DNA of 64,000 nt, taken from NCBI GenBank assembly GCA_021463505.1, contig JAJTYR010000006.1, positions 1 to 64,000 on the forward strand, read 5' to 3'. Below, piece by piece: positions 29,115-39,734 of the stretch. The notes under the pieces are model-generated. The model was not told the origin of the DNA. It saw only the letters and a list, made by a program, of their open reading frames with translations, and ran no database searches. Made by a program: the position numbers and the translations under genes. Each line of letters begins with the position of its first letter. Within the stretch, counting starts at the first letter, position 1. This DNA comes from Burkholderiaceae bacterium (GTDB lineage: Bacteria > Pseudomonadota > Gammaproteobacteria > Burkholderiales > Burkholderiaceae_E).

Positions 29115-30080
29115 TTGAGATCCCGCCCGATCGAGTACGCCCCCGAGACCGTCGACAATCGCCGACTGGCGAACCTGTGCGGTGCGCTCGACCAGAACCT
29201 GCGACAGATCGAGGAAGCCTTCGACGTGCGCATCGCACGCCGCGGCGCCAGCTTCAGCGTCGAGGGCCCCACGTCCGCGTCGCGCCGCGCGGTCGCCGCG
29301 CTGAAGCACTTCTATGCGAGTGCCGAGCACGCGCTGACGCTCGACGACGTGCAACTCGGCCTGGTCGAGCTGAAGGCGCCGCCGCGCGCGGCGCCCGCGG
29401 CGGTCGAGGCGGATTCGCCGGTGCTGCACACGCGGCGCACCGACCTGCAAGGACGCACGCCGCACCAGCGCGAGTACCTGCGCAACATCCTGTCGCACGA
29501 CATCACTTTCGGCATCGGTCCCGCCGGCACGGGCAAGACGTACCTTGCGGTGGCCTGCGCGGTCGATGCGCTCGAGCGCGATGCCATCCAGCGCATCGTG
29601 CTGACGCGGCCGGCGGTCGAAGCCGGCGAGCGGCTCGGCTTCCTGCCCGGAGACCTGGCGCAGAAAGTCGACCCGTACCTGCGACCGCTCTACGACGCGC
29701 TCTACGACCTGCTGGGTTTCGATCGCACCGCACGGATGTTCGAGAAGCAGGCGATCGAGATTGCCCCGCTCGCCTACATGCGCGGGCGCACGCTGAACAA
29801 CTCGTTCGTCATCCTCGACGAGGCGCAGAACACCACGCCCGAGCAGATGAAGATGTTCCTCACGCGCATCGGCTTCGGCTCGCGCGCCGTCGTCACCGGC
29901 GACATGACGCAGATCGACCTCCCCAAAGGGCAGGCATCGGGCCTGATCGAAGCCCGACGACTGCTGCGCAGGGTGCGCGGACTCGCGTTCACCGAGTTCG
30001 ACAGCTCCGACGTGGTGCGCCATCCGCTGGTGGCGCGCATCGTCGATGCCTATGAGCGCGCGAACCCCGGCCAGGCATGA
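29115..30080 (+). CDS. ybeZ: PhoH-like ATPase (YbeZ)
   Basis: A 321-residue P-loop ATPase. An N-terminal KH-like region precedes Walker A GPAGTGKTYLA near residue 138, RPAVEAGERLGFLPGD, and Walker B VILDEAQNTT. It is the conserved partner of YbeY in ribosome/RNA quality control. Translation starts at a TTG, since no ATG or GTG fits the homologous start. It lies 19 bp after the FecR-domain gene, in the conserved order phoH-ybeY-corC-lnt. Confidence 0.92.
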   Translation: MRSRPIEYAPETVDNRRLANLCGALDQNLRQIEEAFDVRIARRGASFSVEGPTSASRRAVAALKHFYASAEHALTLDDVQLGLVELKAPPRAAPAAVEADSPVLHTRRTDLQGRTPHQREYLRNILSHDITFGIGPAGTGKTYLAVACAVDALERDAIQRIVLTRPAVEAGERLGFLPGDLAQKVDPYLRPLYDALYDLLGFDRTARMFEKQAIEIAPLAYMRGRTLNNSFVILDEAQNTTPEQMKMFLTRIGFGSRAVVTGDMTQIDLPKGQASGLIEARRLLRRVRGLAFTEFDSSDVVRHPLVARIVDAYERANPGQA

Positions 30081-30573
30081 ACGCGACACGGTGCGGCGCC
30101 GCGGGCCTGCGGTGCCGCGCCCGGTGGTGCGGTCGCTGTCGCTGTCGATCCAGCTCGGCGACGGCGTGCGCGAGCTGCCCGCTTCACGCGCCCGGCTGCG
30201 TCGCTGGGTGGCGGCAGCCATCGATGCCGACGCCACGATCACCCTGCGCTTCGTCGACGAACGCGAAGCCCGCTTGCTCAATGTCCGCTACCGGCATCGC
30301 GACTACGCGACCAATGTGCTCACCTTCTCCTATCCCGGCGACCACGGACGGGTGAGCGCAGACGTCGTGATCTGCGTGCCGGTGGTGCTGCGCGAGGCGC
30401 GCGCGCAGCGCAAGGCGCCGGCCGCGCACCTCGCGCATCTGGTGATCCACGGCGTACTGCACGCGTGCGGCCATGATCACGAGCAGCCCGGGCAGGCCGG
30501 ACGCATGGAGGCCGCCGAAGTCGCGCTGCTCGCGCGCTTCCGCATCGCCGATCCGTTTCAGGTGCGCGACTGA
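30046..30573 (+). CDS. ybeY: Endoribonuclease YbeY
   Basis: A zinc-dependent endoribonuclease acting in 16S rRNA maturation and ribosome quality control. The metal motif HGVLHACGHDHE (HxxxHxxxxxH) is complete. The open frame allows 175 residues, overlapping the end of phoH by 35 bp. Family length (about 150) and the first conserved segment (SLSLSIQ) suggest the true start may be a GTG at 30091 or slightly later; the 5' boundary is uncertain. Confidence 0.92.
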   Translation: MPMSARTPARHERDTVRRRGPAVPRPVVRSLSLSIQLGDGVRELPASRARLRRWVAAAIDADATITLRFVDEREARLLNVRYRHRDYATNVLTFSYPGDHGRVSADVVICVPVVLREARAQRKAPAAHLAHLVIHGVLHACGHDHEQPGQAGRMEAAEVALLARFRIADPFQVRD

Positions 30574-30697
30574 GGATCCGGCGCGCGGGGCGCGAGAGCG
30601 GCTGCGCCCGCCAGGTGCTGTCGCGAGCCTGCTGCGTGCCTGGCAGCACACCGGACGTTCGGGTATGCTCGGACGCACGCCAACCTGCTCCCATCCC

Positions 30698-31579
30698 ATG
30701 TCCGGCCCCCATTCGGGCAGCGAACATCGACGACCCATGCTCGAACGCCTGGCGGCGCTGCTGCTGCGCGTTCCCGAAGACCGCGACCAGCTGCTCGGCG
30801 TGCTCAGGCAGGCGCACGAGCGCGCACTGCTCGACGCCGATGCGCTGTCGATGATCGAAGGCGTGCTGCAGGTGTCCGAGCTTGCCGCGCGCGACATCAT
30901 GGTGCCGCGCGCACAGATGGACGTGATCGACATCAGCCAGCCGCACGAGGTGTTCCTGCCGCGGGTCATCGAGGCCGCCCACTCGCGCTTCCCGGTGGTC
31001 GAAGGCGACCGCGACAACGTGCTCGGCATCCTGCACGCGAAGGAACTGCTGCGGCTGTACACCGACGAGCGCGCCGATGTTCGCGACCTGCTGCGCCCCG
31101 CGGTCTTCATTCCCGAGTCGAAGCGGCTGAACGTGCTGCTGCGCGACTTCCGCGGCAATCGCGTTCATCTGGCGATCGTCGTCGACGAATACGGCGGCAC
31201 CGCCGGCCTGATCACGATCGAGGACGTGCTCGAGCAGATCGTTGGCGACATCGAAGACGAGTTCGACTTCGACGAGGAGAGCGACCACATCGTGCCGCTC
31301 GAGCCGGGCGGGCACGGGCCGCGCTTCCGCGTGCGGGCGATCGCCGCCATTCGCCAGTTCAACGAGACCGTGGGCGCGCGCCTGTCCGACGAGGAGTTCG
31401 ATACGGTCGGCGGACTCGTCACCGAGCAGTTCGGGCGCGTGCCGCGGCGCGGCGAACAGGTCGACCTCGACGGCATCCGCTTCGAGGTGTTGCGCGCCGA
31501 CGCGCGGCAGGCGCAGTTGCTGCTCGCCGAACGACTGCCCGCGCCGCCGGGCGAAGAGCCCGAGCCGGGTGTTCGCTGA
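30698..31579 (+). CDS. corC: CorC/HlyC-family CBS-domain protein (YbeX)
   Basis: A 293-residue cytoplasmic protein, the same length as E. coli CorC. It has two CBS domains (about 65-190: AARDIMVPRAQMDVID, VVDEYGGTAGLITIEDVLEQIVGDIEDEFD) and a C-terminal CorC_HlyC domain (DTVGGLVTEQFGRVPRRGE). It is implicated in magnesium/cobalt homeostasis and ribosome-linked functions with YbeY/YbeZ. The ATG at 30698 matches the family start; another ATG 33 bp upstream is in frame. It overlaps lnt by 11 bp. Confidence 0.93.
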   Translation: MSGPHSGSEHRRPMLERLAALLLRVPEDRDQLLGVLRQAHERALLDADALSMIEGVLQVSELAARDIMVPRAQMDVIDISQPHEVFLPRVIEAAHSRFPVVEGDRDNVLGILHAKELLRLYTDERADVRDLLRPAVFIPESKRLNVLLRDFRGNRVHLAIVVDEYGGTAGLITIEDVLEQIVGDIEDEFDFDEESDHIVPLEPGGHGPRFRVRAIAAIRQFNETVGARLSDEEFDTVGGLVTEQFGRVPRRGEQVDLDGIRFEVLRADARQAQLLLAERLPAPPGEEPEPGVR

Positions 31580-33179
31580 GCCCGAAGTGCAACTGCGCCC
31601 GGCGCAGGGGGTCCTGGCGGCACTGGCCGCAGGCATCGTTCACGCTGCCAGCTTCGCGCCGGCCGGCGCGTGGTGGCTGCAAAGCGCCACGCTGGCTGTG
31701 CTGGTCGTGCTGCTGCTGCGCGCACACGCAGGCACGGCGGGCAGCGCAGCGCGCGCCGCCGTGCTCGGGCTGGCATTCGGATCGGGCTGGTTCGTGGCCG
31801 GCGTGGCCTGGCTCTACGTCAGCATGCATCGCTACGGCGGCATGCCGGCGCCGATCGCCGCACTCGCACTGCTGCTGTTCGGCGCGTATCTCGCACTTTT
31901 TCCGGCCGCGGTGTGCGCGCTGACGCTGCGCGCGGCGCGCGTTGCACGTCTGGCGCCGGCAGCGCCTGGGCCGTGCGCGCTGGCGGCCGCGAGCCTGGTC
32001 TTCGCAGGCTGCTGGGCGCTGTCGGAAATGGCCCGCGGCTACCTGTTCACCGGCTTTCCGTGGCTGGCCATCGGCTATGCACACGTCGACGGGCCGCTGG
32101 CCGCACTCGCCCCGGTCGTCGGCGTGTACGGCGTGTGCGCGTTCGCGGCGCTGTCGGCGTTCGGCCTCGGCGCGCTCGTGCGCCGTCCACCCGCGACGTC
32201 CTTCGCGGTCGCCACGGCGTTGGCGCTTGCACCGCTGCTCGTCGGGGTATCGTCGTCGGGCCGTGCGTGGTCGCAGGCAACCGGCCGCGACCTCACGGTG
32301 CGGCTGCTGCAGGGCAATGTCGGGCAGGACATGAAGTTCGACCCGCTGCGCAGCCTGGCTGCCATGCAGGCCTACGTGAGCGAATTGCTGCGCGTCGATG
32401 CCGACCTGACCGTGCTGCCCGAAACCGCATGGACCGTGCCGTGGTCGGCCACGCCCGCGACGTTGCGCGACGCGCTGCTTGCCCACCTGGAGCGAAGCGG
32501 CGGCCTGGTGGCGATCGGCATGCCGCTGCCCGGGCAGCCCGCGGCAGGCCAGCCTCACGCTCCGCGGCTCACCAACAGCGTCGCGGTGATCGACCGCGAC
32601 GGCGCAATCGCGGCGCGCTACGACAAGCGTCACCTGGTGCCGTTGGGCGAATTCATCCCGCGTGGATTCGGCTGGTTCGTCGCACTGATGCGGATTCCGC
32701 TGGGCGAGTTCGGGCGCGGCCCGGCGACGCAGCCGCCACTCGTGATCGACGGCCAGAAGGTGGCCTTCGACATCTGCTACGAAGACCTGTTCGGCGAGGA
32801 ACTCGCCGCACAGGTGCGCGACGGTGCGACGATCCTCGTGAACGTGAGCAACATCGCCTGGTTCGGTGATTCGCACGCGCTGCCGCAGCACCTGCAGATC
32901 GCGCGGATGCGCGCGATCGAACTCGCGCGGCCGATGCTGCGCGCCACCAACACCGGCGTGACCGCTGCGATCGACGCACGCGGACAGGTCACCGACACGC
33001 TGCCGACCTACACCGCGGGCGCGCTCGCACTCACGATCCGCGGCAGCACCGGGCTCACGCCGTATGCACGCTGGGGCAATGCCGTGCCGCTCGCACTGGG
33101 CTTTGCGCTGTCGCTGTCCGGCGCGCTGTCCTGCCTCGCCGCGCGCCGCCGGTCGACGGACCCGAACCCGCTAGAATGA
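31569..33179 (+). CDS. lnt: Apolipoprotein N-acyltransferase
   Basis: A 536-residue inner-membrane enzyme that adds the third acyl chain to bacterial lipoproteins. About seven membrane segments occupy the first half; the nitrilase-like periplasmic domain carries the Glu-Lys-Cys triad in [23 protein letters not shown] and [10 protein letters not shown]. Translation starts at a GTG inside corC. It ends the conserved miaB-phoH-ybeY-corC-lnt block. Its substrates include Pal and the OmpA-type lipoprotein in this window. Confidence 0.95.
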   Translation: MFAEPEVQLRPAQGVLAALAAGIVHAASFAPAGAWWLQSATLAVLVVLLLRAHAGTAGSAARAAVLGLAFGSGWFVAGVAWLYVSMHRYGGMPAPIAALALLLFGAYLALFPAAVCALTLRAARVARLAPAAPGPCALAAASLVFAGCWALSEMARGYLFTGFPWLAIGYAHVDGPLAALAPVVGVYGVCAFAALSAFGLGALVRRPPATSFAVATALALAPLLVGVSSSGRAWSQATGRDLTVRLLQGNVGQDMKFDPLRSLAAMQAYVSELLRVDADLTVLPETAWTVPWSATPATLRDALLAHLERSGGLVAIGMPLPGQPAAGQPHAPRLTNSVAVIDRDGAIAARYDKRHLVPLGEFIPRGFGWFVALMRIPLGEFGRGPATQPPLVIDGQKVAFDICYEDLFGEELAAQVRDGATILVNVSNIAWFGDSHALPQHLQIARMRAIELARPMLRATNTGVTAAIDARGQVTDTLPTYTAGALALTIRGSTGLTPYARWGNAVPLALGFALSLSGALSCLAARRRSTDPNPLE

Positions 33180-33204
33180 CGGCTTTTCGCGCGTCTCCGT
33201 GCCG

Positions 33205-34081
<877 letters not shown>

Positions 34082-34092
<11 letters not shown>

Positions 34093-36205
34093 GAACGACG
34101 CACGCCTCGCCGCCAGCGCACCGCTGCTGGTCGAACTGTTCACCGAGGAGTTGCCGCCGAAAGCGCTGCAACGCCTCGGCGACGCCTTCCGCGCCGGCAT
34201 CGCCGATGGCTTGCGCAGCCGCGGACTGGCCGCCGAAGACGCACGCGCCGAGGGCTTCGCAACGCCGCGGCGCCTGGCGGTGCGCGTGGACGCCGTGGCC
34301 GCGCAGGCGCCCGATCGCACCGTGGAGGTGAAGGGACCCTCGGTGAAGGTGGCGCTCGACGCCGCCGGCGCACCCACCCAGGCGCTGCTCAAGTGGGCCG
34401 AGAAACAGGCTGCACCGATCGCTTCGCTCACCCGCGCCGGAGACGGCAGGCAGGAGTGCTTCTGGTACCGCAGCAGGGTGCACGGCGCTTCGCTCGATGC
34501 CGTCATCGACGCAGTCATCGCCCAGGCGCTGGCGGCATTGCCCATCCCGAAGACGATGCAATACCAGCTCGCCGACGGGCAGACCACGGTCAGCTTCGTG
34601 CGACCGGTTCACGGGCTGATCGTGCTGCACGGCTCACGCGTGGTCGACGCGGCGGCGCTCGGGCTGCGCTCGGGGCGCGTCACGCGCGGACACCGCTTCC
34701 AGTGCGACGGCCCGCTCGCGATCACCGACGCCACCATCTACGAAGCGACGCTCGCCTCGCACGGGCGCGTCCTCGCGTCGTTCGCGGCGCGCCGCGATCG
34801 CATCGACGGGTTGCTGCGCGGACGCGCCGCCGCGCTGGGCGCCTCGCTCGGCGACGAGGCCCAGGTGGCCACGCTGCTCGACGAAGTCACCGCCCTGGTC
34901 GAGTGGCCGGCGGTCTACGTCGGCGAGTTCGAGAGCGAGTTCCTGCGCGTTCCGCAGGAGTGCCTGATCCTGACGATGCGCACCAACCAGAAGTACTTTC
35001 CGTTGTTCGAGCCGGGCGGGCGGCTGTTGCCCCGGTTCCTGATCGTCTCGAACATGGAGGTCGACGACCCGCGCTTCATCATCGACGGCAACCAGCGGGT
35101 GGTGCGTCCGCGGCTGGCCGACGCCCGTTTCTTCTTCGAACAGGACCGCAAGACACCGCTCGCAGCACGCGTGAGCCGGCTCGCATCCGTCGTCTACCAC
35201 GCGAAGCTCGGCACGCAGGCCGATCGCGTCGAACGCGTGCGATCGATCGCGCGCGAAGTCGCGACGCGCCTGCGCGCCGACACCTCGCTGGCCGACCGTG
35301 CCGCGCTGCTCGCCAAGACGGACCTCCTCACCGGGATGGTGGGCGAGTTTCCGGAGCTTCAGGGCGTGATGGGCGCCTACTACGCGCGCCACGACGGCGA
35401 ACCCGAGGCCGTGGCGCGCGCCATCGCCGAGCAATACCAGCCGCGCTTCGCGGGCGACACGCTGCCTGCCACCGAGACCGGCACCGTGCTCGCACTCGCA
35501 GACAAGCTCGAGACGCTGGCCGGGATGTTCGGCATCGGCCAGCAGCCCGGCGGCGACAGGGATCCGTTCGCGCTGCGCCGCCACGCCCTGGGCGTGATAC
35601 GCATGCTGGTCGAGCATCGCCTCGGGCTGCCGCTGGACACACTGGTCGACGCCGCGTTCCGCGCGTTCGGCGATCGCGTCACCCACGCGCACGTCGAACT
35701 CGAGACCTTCTTTCACGAGCGACTGGCCGGCTACCTGCGCGAACGCGGTTTCGCGGCGCAGGAGATCGCCGCGGTGCTCGAGCAACGGCCGATGCACCTC
35801 GCACTGGTGCCAGCGCGACTCGAAGCGGTGCGCGAATTCGCCAGGCTGCCCGAAGCGCAGGCGCTGGCCGCCGCGAACAAGCGCATCGTCAACATCCTGA
35901 AGAAGGCCGGTGACGGCATCGGTGGCGCGGCCGACCGGACGCTGTTCTCCGAACCGGCCGAACGCGCGCTGGCCGAACACATCGCCGAACTCGGGCCGCA
36001 GGTCGAGGCGCGAATGGCCACGGCCGACTTCACCGGCGCGCTGACCCTGATGGCACGGATGCGCGATCCCGTGGACCGCTTCTTCGACGACGTGATGGTC
36101 ATGACCGAGGACGCGCGCGTGCGCACCAACCGGCTCGCGCTGCTGTCCGGACTGCGCCACCTGATGAACCAGGTCGCGGACATCTCGAAGCTGTCGTCCG
36201 CCTGA
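34082..36205 (+). CDS. glyS: Glycyl-tRNA synthetase beta subunit
   Basis: A 707-residue tRNA-binding beta subunit, the usual length being about 690. It shows [15 protein letters not shown] at the start, the [13 protein letters not shown] and [11 protein letters not shown] blocks, an HD-like middle domain with [16 protein letters not shown], and a C-terminal anticodon-binding-like helical domain. It overlaps glyQ and precedes gmhB by 15 bp. Confidence 0.96.
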
Positions 36206-36220
36206 GCCGGGCGCGCAGTC

Positions 36221-36754
36221 GTGAAGCTGATCATCCTCGACCGCGACGGCGTCATCAACCGCGACAGCGACGCCTGCATCCGCAACGCCGACGAGTGGCG
36301 GCCGCTGCCCGGCAGCCTCGAGGCGATCGCGCGCCTGTCGCGCGCGGGCTATCGGGTCGTCGTCGCCACCAACCAGTCGGGCATCGCCCGCGGCCTGTTC
36401 GACCTCGCAACGCTGGCGTCGATTCACGCAAAGATGCTCCAGACGGTGGCTGCCGCCGGCGGACGCATCGATGCGATCTTCTTCTGTCCACACGGCCCCG
36501 ACGACGGCTGCGCCTGCCGCAAGCCCAGGCCGGGGCTGTTCCTCGAGGTGCTCGGCCGGTTCCGGGCAACACCCGCGGAAGTCCACGCGATCGGCGACCA
36601 GTTGCGCGATCTGCAGGCCGCGCATGCGGCCGGCTGCCGGCCGATCCTGGTGCTCACCGGCAAGGGCCAGGCAACGCTGGCCAATGGCGGCCTGCCGCCC
36701 GACACCGTGGTGCGCGTCGATCTCGCCGCGGTCGCCGCCGAACTGGCGCCCTGA
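36221..36754 (+). CDS. gmhB: D-glycero-beta-D-manno-heptose-1,7-bisphosphate 7-phosphatase
   Basis: A 177-residue HAD phosphatase of ADP-heptose synthesis for lipopolysaccharide inner core. The nucleophile motif is LDRDGVIN (Asp7, Asp9), motif II ATNQSGIARG, and the GmhB zinc loop FFCPHGPDDGCACRKPRPG carries the ligands. It starts at a GTG and ends in TGATG overlap with the acyltransferase gene. Confidence 0.95.
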   Translation: MKLIILDRDGVINRDSDACIRNADEWRPLPGSLEAIARLSRAGYRVVVATNQSGIARGLFDLATLASIHAKMLQTVAAAGGRIDAIFFCPHGPDDGCACRKPRPGLFLEVLGRFRATPAEVHAIGDQLRDLQAAHAAGCRPILVLTGKGQATLANGGLPPDTVVRVDLAAVAAELAP

Positions 36755-37536
36755 TGCGGGGTGCGGGCACGGCGTGTCGGGCGCTGCGCTCGGCCCTGTT
36801 CGTGCTGTTCCAGGCGGTGACTCTCGCGCCCTACGCGGTGCTGTGCCTGCTGTGGGCGCCGCTGCCGCTTCACTGGCGCTATCGGCTCACTGTCGGGTGG
36901 CCGCGCCTGGTGATCTGGGGAGCGCGTCACATCGTCGGCATCCGCCATCGCGTCATCGGTGCAGACAATCTTCCCGACGCACCGGTCATCCTGCTGTCGA
37001 AGCACCAGTCCACCTGGGAAACGCTGTTCTTTCCCGCTTTCATGCCGCGCGAGCTGTGCTACGTCTTCAAGCGCGAACTCCTGTACGTGCCCTTCTTCGG
37101 TTGGGGCATCGGGCTGCTCGGCATGATCCACATCGACCGCAGTCGCGGCAACGACGCGTTCGAACAGGTGGTGCGGCAGGGCCAACGCAAGCTCGCCGAA
37201 GGCCGCTGGATCATCATCTTTCCCGAGGGCACGCGCACGCGTGCCGGCTCACGGGGAAAGTACAAGACCGGGGGTGCGCGACTCGCGGTGCGCACCGGCG
37301 CCGCGGTCGTGCCGATCGCGGTGAATTCCGGCGAGTGCTGGCCACGCCGGAAGTTCCTGCTGCGAGCCGGCCTGATCACCGTCTCGATCGGCCCGCCGAT
37401 CGCAAGCACCGGCAGGAGCGCCGAGGAACTGAACGACGCAGTCGAAGGCTGGATAGAATCCGAAATGTGCCGCCTGAGTCCGCATCTGTATCGTGACGAG
37501 GCCTGCAGCGGCGCGACGAAGGATCCGATCGCTTGA
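36754..37536 (+). CDS. plsC: 1-acyl-sn-glycerol-3-phosphate acyltransferase
   Basis: A 260-residue membrane acyltransferase making phosphatidic acid. An N-terminal membrane helix (about 10-33) precedes the catalytic block SKHQSTWET (His with Glu in place of the commoner Asp, a known variant) and IIFPEGTRTR. It shares an A with the gmhB stop and overlaps the YgjP-like gene by TTGA, so the run glyQ to ygjP is likely one operon. Confidence 0.92.
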   Translation: MRGAGTACRALRSALFVLFQAVTLAPYAVLCLLWAPLPLHWRYRLTVGWPRLVIWGARHIVGIRHRVIGADNLPDAPVILLSKHQSTWETLFFPAFMPRELCYVFKRELLYVPFFGWGIGLLGMIHIDRSRGNDAFEQVVRQGQRKLAEGRWIIIFPEGTRTRAGSRGKYKTGGARLAVRTGAAVVPIAVNSGECWPRRKFLLRAGLITVSIGPPIASTGRSAEELNDAVEGWIESEMCRLSPHLYRDEACSGATKDPIA

Positions 37537-38402
37537 GGCACTCCATCGAACGAAGCGGCGCTCGCATGCGCGACGTGGCGGGCGACCTCGCGCTGCGCGC
37601 GCAACCGGGCGCCGACGCCACACTGCAGCCGAGCCTGCCGCTGTTCGCTTCGCCGCCGGTGACGCCGCACACTCCGGCACGCGTCTGCACCGGCGTGCGC
37701 TCGACGATGCTGTGCGAGCAGGCGGTGCACTACGAATTGCGGCGCTCGCGCCGGCGCACGATCGGCTTCGTGATCGACGAGCGCGGGCTGCGCGTCACCG
37801 CGCCGCGCTGGGTGCCGATCGCCGAGGTCGAGCGCGCGCTGCAGGAGAAGGCGCGCTGGATCCTGCGCAAGCTCGTCGAGTGGCGCGCTCACGAGGCGCG
37901 TCGCGAGCGGCTCAGGATCCGCTGGCGGCACGGGGCCACGTTGCGCTACCTCGGAACCAGCCTCGTGCTGTCGGTCGATGCCGGCGCGCGCGGCATCGCG
38001 CGCGACGGCGCGCTGCTGCGCGTCGGCCTGCCGCCACAGGCCGGCGAGGAGCAGCTGCGCGATCGCGTCCAGGCCTGGCTGCAGACACGCGCGCGCGAGC
38101 TGTTCGCCGAACGCATTGCGGTGTTCGCGCAGCGGCTGGGATGCTCGCCGAGCCGATGGACACTGTCGTCGGCGCGCACCCGCTGGGGCAGCTGCACGTC
38201 CGACGGCACGATCCGTCTGAACTGGCGGCTCGTGCACTTTCCACCCGAGATCGTCGACTACGTGATCGCGCACGAATTCGCGCATCTTCGGGAACTCAAC
38301 CACGGACCGCGCTTCTGGGCCACCGTGGGCGAGCTGTTCCCCGACTTCGAGCGCGCACGCGCCTGGCTGCGCGACTTTCCGGACGACACGCCGGTCGGAT
38401 AG
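37533..38402 (+). CDS. YgjP-like (DUF45) zinc metallopeptidase family protein
   Basis: A protein of up to 289 residues. The C-terminal domain has the zinc-peptidase motif HEFAHLRELNHGPRFW (HExxH...H) and the preceding TRWGSCTSDGTIRLNW block that defines YgjP/SprT-like DUF45 proteins. The first 60 residues are variable. The TTG at 37533 overlaps the plsC stop; an ATG at 37566 is a good alternative. Substrate not known. Confidence 0.85.
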   Translation: MRHSIERSGARMRDVAGDLALRAQPGADATLQPSLPLFASPPVTPHTPARVCTGVRSTMLCEQAVHYELRRSRRRTIGFVIDERGLRVTAPRWVPIAEVERALQEKARWILRKLVEWRAHEARRERLRIRWRHGATLRYLGTSLVLSVDAGARGIARDGALLRVGLPPQAGEEQLRDRVQAWLQTRARELFAERIAVFAQRLGCSPSRWTLSSARTRWGSCTSDGTIRLNWRLVHFPPEIVDYVIAHEFAHLRELNHGPRFWATVGELFPDFERARAWLRDFPDDTPVG

Positions 38403-38438
38403 GTCGCATTCCCCCCGTTCACAGGAAAGGATGCACGC

Positions 38439-38837
38439 ATGCGAATCCTTCACACCATGCTGCGAGTCGGTGACATGCAGCGCTCGATCGACTTCTACAC
38501 GCGGCTGATGGGCATGAAGGTGCTGCGCACCACCGATCGCCCCGAGCAGAAGTATTCGCTCGCCTTCGTCGGCTACGGCGACGAGGCCGCCCACGCGGTG
38601 ATCGAGCTCACCTTCAACTACGGCGTCGGGCACTACGAGCCCGGCACCGGCTACGGCCACATCGCAATCGAAGTGGACGACGCAGCCGCTGCCTGCGCGC
38701 GCATCCGCGCGGGTGGCGGACAGGTGACTCGGGAGGCCGGCCCGGTGAAGGGCGGCACGACGGTGATCGCGTTCGTGCAGGATCCCGATGGCTACAAGAT
38801 CGAGTTGATCGAGCGTCGCGACGGGCAAAGCGGCTGA
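38439..38837 (+). CDS. gloA: Lactoylglutathione lyase (glyoxalase I)
   Basis: A 132-residue metalloenzyme isomerising the methylglyoxal-glutathione adduct to S-lactoylglutathione. The four metal ligands are recognisable: His5 ([10 protein letters not shown]), Glu in VIELTFNYG, His in YGHIAIEV and Glu in KIELIER. A ribosome-binding site AGGAAAGG lies upstream. It ends the rightward group and converges on ksgA. Confidence 0.96.
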   Translation: MRILHTMLRVGDMQRSIDFYTRLMGMKVLRTTDRPEQKYSLAFVGYGDEAAHAVIELTFNYGVGHYEPGTGYGHIAIEVDDAAAACARIRAGGGQVTREAGPVKGGTTVIAFVQDPDGYKIELIERRDGQSG

Positions 38838-38911
38838 GCGCGTTGCGGCACACCGCGCGCTGCGCACCCGCGGCGCAGCCGCGCCGGCTGCCGTGCACGC
38901 CGGCAGTCGCG

Positions 38912-39715
38912 CTACCGGCCCTCGGCCTCGCGCAACCGCCTGGCCAGATCGAGCCAGGTCGCGACCCCGAGGTCCTCGGGGCGCAGGGCCGGATCGAGGT
39001 GCACCGCAGGCACACCGCGCGCGGCAAGCCACGGCAGCAGGGTCTTGCGGATCATCTTGCGGCGCTGCGCGAAGCCGGCGGCAAGCAGACGCTGCAGCGG
39101 CGCCGTCTCGTCGTCCGCCACGGCGCGGCGCACCGTCATGCGCAGCACCGCGGATTCGACCGCCGGCGGCGGAGCGAACGCCTGCGGCGGCACGGCGAAC
39201 AGCGCCTCGACGTCGTAGTACGCCTGCAGCAGCACCGACAGACGCCCGAACCCGCTGCCGCCCGGCCCGGCGACGATCCGCTCGACCACCTCCTTCTGCA
39301 GCATGAAGTGCTGGTCGGCAATCCGGCTGCGAAACGCCAGCAGGTGCACCAGCAGCGGACTGGAGATGTTGTACGGCAGGTTGCCGACCAGTCGCAGCGG
39401 CGGCGCGGCGCCGTCGCCCGGCGCGATGCGCGAGAAGTCGAACCGCAGCGCGTCGGCCTGGTGCAGGCCCAGGCGATCGGGACCCCAGCGGCGCTGCAAC
39501 CGCGCCGCCAGGTCGCGATCGATCTCCACGGCATGCAGGTGCCGCACGCGTCCGAGCAGGGCCGCGGTGAGCGCCGCCAGCCCCGGGCCGATCTCCACGA
39601 TGACCTGTCCTTCGCGCGGATCGATCGCCGCGACGATTGCGTCGATCACCGATGCATCGACGAGGAAGTGCTGCCCGAAGCGCCTGCGCGCGACGTGTCC
39701 GGCGGCGTGACCCAC
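38912..39715 (-). CDS. rsmA: 16S rRNA (A1518/A1519) dimethyltransferase
   Basis: A 267-residue KsgA/RsmA methyltransferase. RRFGQHFLVD at the start, the SAM-binding EIGPGLAALT and the catalytic NLPYNIS are all present. It dimethylates two adjacent adenines in helix 45 of 16S rRNA. GTG at 39715 was chosen, 20 bases after the surA stop; the longer open frame runs into surA. It is read in the order lptD-surA-ksgA, but pdxA, often between surA and ksgA, is absent. Confidence 0.94.
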   Translation of the reverse strand: MGHAAGHVARRRFGQHFLVDASVIDAIVAAIDPREGQVIVEIGPGLAALTAALLGRVRHLHAVEIDRDLAARLQRRWGPDRLGLHQADALRFDFSRIAPGDGAAPPLRLVGNLPYNISSPLLVHLLAFRSRIADQHFMLQKEVVERIVAGPGGSGFGRLSVLLQAYYDVEALFAVPPQAFAPPPAVESAVLRMTVRRAVADDETAPLQRLLAAGFAQRRKMIRKTLLPWLAARGVPAVHLDPALRPEDLGVATWLDLARRLREAEGR

Positions 39716-39734
39716 GCGAGGACGGCCGCCGCCG

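Noticed and set aside
34634..36625. 663-residue frame antisense to glyS and gmhB
   Set aside because: Arg/His/Gln-rich shadow with no recognisable domain; glyS is intact on the other strand.
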